A model generated the notes under the pieces. It was given only the letters and a program-made list of their open reading frames with translations, ran no database searches and was not told the DNA's origin. A program made the translations under genes and the position numbers. 64,000 bases of DNA from Adiantum capillus-veneris (taxonomy: Eukaryota > Streptophyta > Polypodiopsida > Polypodiales > Pteridaceae), in contig CM043969.1 in the NCBI GenBank assembly GCA_014529385.2, positions 75,994,676 through 76,058,675 on the forward strand, given 5' to 3'. Below, one piece after another: positions 56,515 to 64,000 of this stretch. The first letter of the stretch is position 1. Each line of letters begins with the position of its first letter.

Positions 56515-57440
56515 GGTAGCCATGTGATCAAACCATGGTGCCCCTAGGATTACATCCTCATGCTTGAGAGGAGAGATGAATAAATCCTCCTTGTCCACAT
56601 AGCTTTGGACATGGAGCTCAATTTCCCAATTAAGGGAGTGACTGAGGCTTCTTGCCCCTTAAAAGCACCATCGGCAGGTAGGACATCTCTCATCTCATAG
56701 GCTTGGATGCCTAGCTTGGTGGCCAACTCTTTGGATATGAAATTGTGAGTAGAACCAGGGTCAAAGAGAATTAAAGCATCATGTTCTCTTACCTTTCCTC
56801 AAGCATGACACAAAGGAGATCCTTTGTGATGAGCATCCTCTTCTTGAATTTTGACCAAGGTAGCTCTAGGAGGCTCATTATGTGTATTCTTGTTGGGGCA
56901 AGCATGATAGGCATGCTCTTCTCTCCACACTTGAAACAACGGTTATCTTTTTGATAACACTCTAGCTCTTCAGGAGAGACTTTATTTTTGCCTTTATAAA
57001 CTCCCGTCTCCTTAGCTTTGTTGTTGTTGGCGTTATCTTTGGGAGACTTTTGGACATTGTCCTTCCCCTTAGGCTCGTTATGCTCCTTGTTTTCCATTGG
57101 CTTAAGATTTCTCTTAGCCCCTCGTTGGAAGTTGATTCTTGAAGCCACCATGGTATGGTGTATGACTGCAAACATGGTGCGTTGGGAGTTAACATACTCC
57201 GCCATATCCCCACATAAAATTGTTGTTTTTGCTCTCCAAAATCCATCTTTTTGAAGACAGTGGCTTTGAGGTAATCCCAAAACTTGTCTACATATTTGTG
57301 AATAGATTCGTAGGGAGAGAGCTTCAAGATTCGCCATTTGGTGAGTACTTTGTCTTTGGCATCAGTAGCCAAAAATTGCAAAATCAAAGCTATCAACATG
57401 CATTTCAATCTCTTTTCCCTTGTCAGCCATACTAGCAAAT
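56515..57440 (-). pseudogene. Copy C gag and protease, internally deleted
   Basis: It begins ATGGCTGACAAGG at about 57,430. After about 17 codons (..SFDFA) it jumps to the capsid QFLATDAKDK segment, which in copy B lies about 930 bp further on; the Arg/Ser-rich block and most of the capsid core are deleted. The zinc knuckle is decayed (CFKCGEK..). The protease motif is LFDPGSTHNFIS, and ILGAPWF follows. Multiple frameshifts. Confidence 0.82.
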
Positions 57441-57826
57441 TTTAGGTGTAAATTGTTTTACTTGTACTTTGGCACTTCAAGCCCTAGTTGCTACTCCTCT
57501 TTACCTTCAAAGATAAGCACTGAAGCATCTATACCCGTGGCTCGAATATTATTAATTGCAAGGAATAGAAGAGAGGGTTCAATAGAGCCAAGACAACACC
57601 GGTTCTTGTCAAGCTTCTAATAGCTCCATAATGGTTAAGCCATAGGCAAGCCCCGTAGGACTCCAATATTAAGACCATAGTTCTCGACAGTATCCCCCTT
57701 AACTGCATAAAGCAGGCATGCTTCAAGGATGAAAAATCCTTATTCTACTTCCTCATTTGCAATTAATAACACCAATGTAGCAAGCTTGAGGACCTCTCTT
57801 CTTGAGCAAGAAAAGAGAAACCAATA

Positions 57827-57838
57827 GCTCTGATCCCA
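57827..57838 (-). other. Copy C primer binding site
   Basis: The minus strand reads TGGGATCAGAGC, one mismatch from TGGTATCAGAGC, one base inside the 5' LTR end. Confidence 0.88.
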
Positions 57839-57839
57839 A

Positions 57840-58497
57840 TGTAACATTTAATGCACTAGTAACTTGTGTGTAGCGGAGATTGATAACATAGTGAGCATTT
57901 CATTAAGAACAAGTTCCTAATGAGCATAGAGAGAGTACTTAATTTGAGAAAGCAACATAGCAATTTACACCTAGCTAATTTGGCATTGACAATACTTTAA
58001 AAGAGAGAGAAATAGAACAATCGACAATAATTGAGGACCGAATTTACATGGAGTCGTATCCCCCTCCATAAAGGCTTTGTACTATAGCTTCTCCCATCAA
58101 AGGAGACTTTTGTAGATACAATTCTTGTTTTCCTTGAAATAACTCGTTGGTGCAATGAAGATGGAAGCTTCATGCACCAAATTATGCTTGAAAAACACAC
58201 CTAGTGCCCCTAGCCTCAGTCCCAAGACCTCACACACCTTCAAAAATGGTGAGAGCTAGCAAGGAATGAGGATAGATTGAGAGGAAGAAGATGTACCTTA
58301 CGAGAAAGAAGTATTATCCTCACATAATCACTCTAATAGCATAGCTTAGCTTGGTAATTAGCATGGTAGAGGAGATGAGCATGCCATTGAAGCTTGGCTC
58401 TTGGTTGGATTTGCATTCCATAGCCAAGAGTTGTTGGTGTAGGCCTCTACTTCTCAATGCTTGGAGAAGGAGATGGATTTTTTCTTGCACACATGAG

Positions 58498-58549
<52 letters not shown>

Positions 58550-59006
58550 CAATGTGTTGGTAAAAAATGCAGCCCTCTCTCTCTTCTTGGTCGACCCCTC
58601 TTGCCATTTACTCTTGCTGGCCTCCCATTGGCTCCTACAGTGCTTAGCCAATCACAAATTAGAAGCATAATTGATAGCCTTGTGACATGTGTCCCCCTTT
58701 AGGTAATTAAAATAATTTATTGAACTCTCATTGGATATTTTAGTCTTCTAACCAATAGGAATCGTGCAAGCCATTGGGCTGCTTGATGCTCATTGGACCC
58801 CTTGGTAGACTATTTAATAGTCTTCTGGCGAGCTTAATTTCTATTAGTTCTTTTATCAAGCATTTTAAATTTATTAGACTAATTTTACTCTAGCCTAATT
58901 CTCATTGGTCCACCTCTATGGCCATCAATAGGATTTGAGGGAAGATTGGAGGCAACTGGCTTAGGAGTCTGCCATGTGCCTAGCATACCCTTTGGGGGAA
59001 GCTTTG

Positions 59007-59068
<62 letters not shown>

Positions 59069-59417
59069 CTCTCTCCTCCTTGATAGGGATGTGGGAAGAC
59101 TTTTGAGTCTTCCCTCCACCATCCAATTTTCCCAGATTTTACCATTTGGACTTTTCGATTAAAATTTTGGAACCTTAGCCTATGGAAGTCTTAATGGAGA
59201 TGAACCTTAGGTCTTTTAAGCTCTAGTGATGCACATTGCTCTTTTGCAAACTGCCACCCTTTGGATCCCTATTTTCTCTCCTTTGGATCCCTTCAGAGAC
59301 CGTTCTGGCAACCTTACCAATATTCTAGCTTTTACTCCCTTGGTACTTCCCCATATTAAATGATCAGTTTAACATGAGAAAATAATTTGGGAGAATTAGA
59401 TATTAGTTTTTATGACA
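57840..59417 (-). mobile_element. Copy C 5' LTR (1,578 bp)
   Basis: On the plus strand it runs from TGTAACATTTAATG to TTTTATGACA. It carries two GT arrays (58,497-58,548 and 59,009-59,066) at the positions of CA arrays in other family LTRs. The long form includes about 500 bp absent from LTR1-LTR3. Confidence 0.93.
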
Positions 59418-60763
59418 AAACCCGATTAGGAGTATTGAAATTCTATATTTGCACTTTGTATGACCTATCTTTGGGCAAGAATTCCCTTGTTCAAGGCCTG
59501 AAATCTGCAAACGGCCGGTTTTTAAATCTAAAACCTTGTTTTGGCTATAACTTGACTTATGGGGGATACTTTTAACGCAATATTGAAAATCTAGAAAGTA
59601 CTCAAGTGTATCTACCACCCTGTCAAGTTAGATACCCCCTTATGAACAACAATCTAGTACCGTCTTGGAGTTCTAAACCTTTTATGAGTGTTTTGACATG
59701 GCACGTGTGTTCCCAATGTCAGTATAGTACTTTGTAAAAGTTTGGTGAGATTTGGACCACTTTTAAGTTGTCGAAAAACCCAAATTTAAATCTGGCAGAC
59801 TGTTTGATTTCAAATTTTGGTCTCTATTGGTGATCAAATTGTCCAAATTTATTTTTGACTTCACCTCTGGGCCATGTTAAGCACGTGTATATCCTTAGTA
59901 CCCAACACCTGGTGAAAAAGTCACATTTAGGTGTTGAAGTCCAGCATCACGATACCAAAATTTTGTCCTAGATTTTTGATCAAATTTATCGATTTGATAG
60001 TCCAGTGCTTTATGAGCCCAATGGTACCCTTTATGTGCAATTTGGACTCAATTTTAATCAATTTTTCCTATTTCTTGGCTTGCTTGTGTATTTTTAAAAA
60101 GTTTACTCAATTGGTTTCAAATTTAATGTCCAAATTGGTCAAAAATTGATTTGCACCTTGTAAAAAACACGTACAACAAATTGTGGTGTTAATTCCAAAT
60201 TCAATTTCGGAGTCCAGTACCACAATATTAGACCACAACTTAAAATTTGAAGTTTCACGTTTTGAATAAGATCTAAGCTTTGCTATAGTGATTTTACAGC
60301 TCAAACTGCCCCAATTTTGCAAGAAACAAACACAACACTAACCAATGCTAATTCTCAAGATAAATTTGTCAAATGCACTTTGGCTATACTTTGTGATTAT
60401 GAATGAATTTAGGGGTGGTTCACACCTCCAATGGATGCTTTCTTACCCTACTTCTAATGCGAAATAAACTAAAAATTTCATAGGATGTCCAAACCATATG
60501 ATCATTACTATTTATGCACTTTTTGACTCAATGAATATCCCTTTCTCACCCAAGAGCCTAAGAGACTATTCCATTGGTCCAAATCCTACTCTATAGGTCT
60601 CTTGCTCATACCCCAATATCCCCAAACACTGAAACATTGAAAAAACCCCCAAACCAATGGTCACTTATGTGCAAAAAGAATGATCACCTTAGAATTAACT
60701 AGAGATTTTTAAAAAAAGAGAAATGACTAAGCATCAATGTTTTCTCTAGCTTAGGTGGTTATG
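59418..60763 (-). other. Possible leader of a Tat-like element, decayed
   Basis: No ORF recognised on either strand. If the tRNA-Asp-like site at 60,764-60,782 is real, this is the internal 5' region of a minus-strand Tat/Athila-like element into which copy C inserted. The integrase relic at 50,335-51,110 would then be its 3' part. Confidence 0.35.
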
Positions 60764-60782
60764 TCCCCAACAATGGCGCAAA
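60764..60782 (-). other. Candidate tRNA-Asp primer binding site
   Basis: The minus strand reads TTTGCGCCATTGTTGGGGA, a 14-of-18 match to TGGCGCCGTTGCCGGGGA, the site used by Tat/Athila elements. On its upstream side the minus strand ends in TTTAACA, a possible LTR end. Confidence 0.4.
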
Positions 60783-61922
60783 TGTTAAACAATCACCCTA
60801 TATGTTCTAATCTTATTATAGGATTATTGAGATTCAATACAGGGGATGAGGTAGACTCGACTAGGCATGGAGGCAACAAGGATATGTCAAATCCCTAGAA
60901 TCAATATCTATACAAACTACAATCCATAACTCTCACTAAAGTGAACCACAATCGCCAAATGATAGTCTACAATAGTGAGTCAATCTTTATCATTTCATCA
61001 ACCAAACAGAATCCAAATGCAACCTAAACTTGTAGGGATGACTAAGAGAACTAGAATGGCCAATCCTATGGTTTTAAAACCTCTAAACGACATGCCTAGT
61101 CAACAACGATATTGAATTCTAATCCTAATTTCAACATGTCAAAATCATCATTTAAGATAACATACTTCTTTAAGAATGATGAGACTTATCCTACACATCT
61201 GATGGTTTGTCAATCAAACTCTTAAATATCAAGATACAACACAAAACAACTCATAGACACTTGTCAAAAAACTTTAGAAACAGCACTAGAGACCTACATC
61301 AACTTGAAGACAACACGTAGAAGCAATCACTATCTAAATGGGGCAATTATGCGAGAGAAAAGAGTAGAGAAACCTTGTAGATACATAGACACATTGTTCT
61401 TCTCATTAATCAGCATATTGAAATAGGTAACAAAAAGTGACTGTTACACTTTGGTCAAAGTTTAGGATTTGGTCCTAAGCCATAACTGACTAAAGACTTG
61501 GCAAAACAAATGACATTAGAAGTGATAGATACAACCTAACAGCTTGTAGTTCTGAATCAGTGACAAATGATCCGTACATACAACCATATTAATTAACGAT
61601 ATATAAGTTGGGTGGACAAGGCTGATATAATAAATTTATGGCAAAATTATAAGGATGCCTCATGATCTTCTAATAGGAGCATTTGTTAGCCTTATTGTGC
61701 TGACAGTTGAATCCAAAATGCATGTTTTCTTTTGATCAACAATTTAGACTTTTTGGTACTAAAGCCAATTGGACTTTTTAATGCCTCTTTAAAAAAAATT
61801 AAAAGATGAGATTGCATGCATGGACAAATGCAAGGTCTAGGTCTAGTGTGAAGAGAGTGTGAAGGTGTCTAGAATCTTGAAAAGTCAAAAGCTAGTAAAT
61901 GAATTGCAAACTTTCAAGCTTG
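60783..61922 (-). mobile_element. Possible LTR of the Tat-like relic
   Basis: On the plus strand it begins TGTTAAACAATCACC next to the candidate primer site. The other end and a second LTR cannot be placed, so the extent is uncertain. No ORF recognised. Confidence 0.25.
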
Positions 61923-62219
61923 GAGCTTATTTTTTATGGTCTTGGAAGTCCTTTGGACCACTTTCAATGCAAATTTGAGGCAATTTTAAGCCAATTTGGG
62001 TCATATAAGTCCGTGGAGTTTTTTGGGAATGGGATTTTTTGTGATTTTAAATGTGATTCTAGTTTTAATCGCCAGATGATAGAGCTTATTTTTTATGGTC
62101 TTGGAAGTCCTTTGAACCACTTTTAATGCAAATTTGAGGCAATTTTAAGTCAATTTGGGGCATATAAGTCCATGAAATTTTTTGGGAATGGGATTTTTTG
62201 TGATTTTAAATGTGAGTCT
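61923..62219. repeat. Tandem duplication, period 159 bp
   Basis: Units start GAGCTTATTTTTTATGG at 61,923 and 62,082 and share about 137 bp with few differences. The second unit ends at the left LTR of the copia element. Confidence 0.92.
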
Positions 62220-62423
62220 TGTTAAGTATGGAGCCTGATTTACCCTTGTAATTTTTTGTGGTAAAAGCGCACATTTGTAAGGCCCCCATTATGAGGAGAA
62301 GCCATCGTGCGTGAAGGAAAATCACTCACAGGAAACCAAAATTTTCACGGACAAGAATCCGGGGCAACTTTAGGGGCCTCGGGGACGGAGGCCCCCAAGA
62401 CTTTTTTTTTTGCCGGAATATTA

Positions 62424-62538
62424 TGGCCGGACGGTGGCCGGACGATGGTCGAAAAACAATCGGTCGGTTGGCCGGTGGCCGGTAGTCAATGGCCGGTGGC
62501 CGGTGGTTGGAAGTCAATGGCCGGTGGCCGGTGGCCGA
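62424..62538. repeat. GGCCGGT minisatellite in copia LTR
   Basis: Repeated GGCCGGTGGCCGG units separated by GTCAATGG spacers, within the U3 part of the LTR upstream of the TATA box. Confidence 0.9.
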
Positions 62539-62667
62539 ATTCAAAAGCGGACTTGTCTTCTCAAGGGCGGCCACACATGGGCGGATTGGAGGGTCCGATT
62601 TGGACTTACTCGCACAAGGGCGGCTACACATGGCTGCCTCTCATAAGAGAGGGCAGTCCTTTTGGCC

Positions 62668-62675
62668 TATAAAAG
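62668..62675 (+). promoter_or_regulatory. TATA box of copia element E
   Basis: TATAAAAG inside a small inverted repeat (TGGCCT / AGGCCA, 62,663-62,682). It lies about 320 bp before the LTR end, a sensible place for the U3/R boundary. Confidence 0.6.
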
Positions 62676-62988
62676 AAGGCCATTTCTACACACATTATAT
62701 AGTGTGAAGTTGATGCAACAAGGTGAGTGTGAGGTGGTGAGAGTGAAGCAAGGCGGGAGCTCCATTAAGGGTATAATCCCTTTGTAAACTACTTCTTGTT
62801 TTGAAGTACTAAAGCCATTGAGTGGCAGCTTTCCCGTGGACGTAGCCCACATTGGGTGAACCACGTATATCGTATGTACTCTCTCTCTCTCTCTCTCTAC
62901 TCTATAATCTCGTGTAAGTAAATTTATCTCTCTCCATTAAGTAATCTACTCAATTATCTATTTAGCTACGTCTTATTTTCTTAACAAC

Positions 62989-63000
62989 TGGTATCAGAGC
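62989..63000 (+). other. Primer binding site of copia element E
   Basis: TGGTATCAGAGC is an exact initiator tRNA-Met type site, two bases after the LTR. Confidence 0.93.
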
Positions 63001-63059
63001 AAGGTTTGCTCGTAGCTAAATTATCTCAAGGAAAGGATTCCTTGAATTGAGTGGGAATT

Positions 63060-63677
63060 ATGGCGGAGGAAGGGAAGCTCAAGATTGAGAAGTTCAACGG
63101 CAAAAACTACCAACATTGGAAGATGCAGATTGAAGACTATCTCTACCAGAAGGACCTCTATTTGCCACTAGGCGGTCTTGCGAAGAAGCCCGCAACAATG
63201 GCAGATGAAGCATGGATTGTCCTTGATCGAAAGGCACTGGGAACAATCCGGTTAAGCTTGGCGTCAACGGTGGCCTTCAATGTTTCGGAGATGAAGACCA
63301 CGGAGGACTTGATGAAGTCACTTGACGACTTCTACGAGAAACCATCAACATCCAATAAGGTATTTCTTATGAAGCGCTTCTTCAATCTAAAGATGGCAGA
63401 GAATGGTTCAGTTGCAGAACACCTAAATGACTTTAACACAAACATAAGTCAGCTTCGATCGGTAAAAATCAATTTCGATGACGAAGTGCGAGCTCTCCTT
63501 ATACTATCATCTCTACCGGATAGTTGGGACAGCCTTGTGATGGCTGTAAGTAATTCTATTTCTGGCACAAATACTCTTAATTTTGATGATGTTGTGGGTG
63601 TTCTCCTAAGCGAGGAAATGCGAAGGAGAAGCACAGGAGAATCATCAAGTGCTGCATTGTCAGTAGAAACAAGATGA
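63060..63677 (+). CDS. gag: Copia gag (UBN2-type), element E
   Basis: The first ATG of the frame is at 63,060 (MAEEGKLKIEKFNG); the open frame extends upstream only through a GTG. The product resembles plant copia gag of the UBN2/gag-polypeptide type: FNGKNYQHWKMQIEDYLYQK, the A..AWIVLDRKALGTIRLSL block, the KSLDDFYEKPSTSNKVFLMKRFFNLKM block, and LILSSLPDSWDSLVMAVSNS. The frame stops at TGA (63,675-63,677), but the same frame continues straight into the zinc knuckle and protease, so one nonsense change, probably CGA to TGA, interrupts an otherwise intact polyprotein. Apart from this it is the best-preserved coding region in the window. Confidence 0.93.
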   Translation: MAEEGKLKIEKFNGKNYQHWKMQIEDYLYQKDLYLPLGGLAKKPATMADEAWIVLDRKALGTIRLSLASTVAFNVSEMKTTEDLMKSLDDFYEKPSTSNKVFLMKRFFNLKMAENGSVAEHLNDFNTNISQLRSVKINFDDEVRALLILSSLPDSWDSLVMAVSNSISGTNTLNFDDVVGVLLSEEMRRRSTGESSSAALSVETR

Positions 63678-64000
63678 AGGCCTAAGGAGAGGTTCAAAAA
63701 CCAAAAGGCTCGTGATCGCTCAAGACGGAGCAAGTCACGCACAAAGTCAGTTCTTGAATGTTGGAACTGCGGCAAGAAGGGCCACGTCAAGAAGGTTTGC
63801 TGGTCCAAGAAGAAGAAGGAGACTGTGTCTCAAGACAACAAGCCAACATCGGAGGCCAATGTGGTAGGTAAAGTAGAGCAAGATGCTCTAATTCTCTCAT
63901 TAGACAATGTGTCTAATTCCTGGATAGTAGATTCCGGGGCTTCATTCTATGCGACACCACACAAGCAACATTTCCAAGACTACACCAAAGGTAATTTTGG
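63678..64000 (+). pseudogene. pol: Copia zinc knuckle and protease, element E (runs off window)
   Basis: It continues the gag frame without further stops: a basic stretch, the zinc knuckle CWNCGKKGHVKKVC (complete CCHC), then NSWIVDSGASFYATPHKQHF with the aspartic protease DSGAS. The element continues beyond the window. A single upstream TGA is the only visible defect. Confidence 0.92.

Larger units (their letters stand above)
51604..59417 (-). mobile_element. Chromovirus copy C, complete structure, 7,814 bp
   Basis: Minus-strand element with both LTRs (51,604-53,105 and 57,840-59,417), polypurine tract, primer binding site, gag remains and pol remains, flanked by AAACC at 51,599-51,603 and 59,418-59,422. 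The two LTRs differ by clearly visible substitutions and indels, so it is older than the array at 11-30 kb. Every coding region is broken. It has no CACTA insertion and so preserves the empty site. Confidence 0.95.
62220..62986 (+). mobile_element. 5' LTR of Ty1/copia element E (767 bp)
   Basis: TGTTAAG...CTTAACA, with perfect 7-bp inverted ends, followed by a primer binding site at 62,989. It contains GGCCGGT minisatellite units (about 62,424-62,538), a TATA box at 62,668 and a CT run (62,880-62,899). The preceding five bases, AGTCT, are the presumptive target duplication; the other end is outside the window. Confidence 0.92.

Overview
This window is a gene-poor, repeat-rich piece of a land-plant nuclear genome. 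The evidence is plant-type LTR retrotransposons (Ty3/gypsy chromovirus, Tat/Athila-like gypsy, Ty1/copia) with initiator-tRNA-Met primer binding sites, a plant CACTA (En/Spm) DNA transposon, and very long GT, CT, GA and AT microsatellites. I recognise no intact host gene. The species cannot be read from the sequence; a large-genome plant such as a fern, lycophyte or gymnosperm would fit, but that is a guess.

Layout. 1-8 kb: old unrecognised DNA with local tandem duplications, a 22-bp-arm hairpin (2,083-2,129), a decayed gypsy integrase tail with polypurine tract (4.2-4.94 kb) and long GT arrays. 8.3-9.95 kb: decayed Ty1/copia relic, with a paralogous relic at 47.6-50.15 kb. 10.9-30.2 kb: a head-to-tail chromovirus array. 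It runs: 3' half of copy A, truncated LTR1, about 0.9 kb of other DNA, LTR2, gag-protease of copy B, a complete CACTA element (19,758-25,559), pol of copy B, LTR3, then the truncated leader of a further copy. LTR2 and LTR3 each have a polypurine tract upstream and a primer binding site downstream, so they are junction LTRs shared by neighbouring units.

30.2-45.9 kb: mostly unrecognised DNA with a 418-bp direct repeat pair, one exon-like ORF, a large simple-repeat district (35.2-38.1 kb), a 188-bp GT array and scrambled gypsy reverse-transcriptase fragments on the minus strand. 45,959-47,555: solo LTR of the chromovirus family. 50.3-51.1 kb: Tat-like integrase relic on the minus strand. Next to it, chromovirus copy C (51,604-59,417, minus strand) is a structurally complete but decayed element with a perfect 5-bp target duplication. 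62,220 to the window end: the 5' part of a relatively young Ty1/copia element.

How the parts relate. The CACTA element sits inside chromovirus copy B between protease and reverse transcriptase, with a 3-bp AAT duplication; copy C shows the same site empty. Copy A carries the right end of the same CACTA at the same nucleotide, so one insertion was copied together with its host retroelement. In A and B the CACTA end supplies an in-frame ATG to pol, giving a transposon-retrotransposon chimeric ORF. The CACTA carries its own roughly 171-bp tandem array and a transposase lacking most of its catalytic core.
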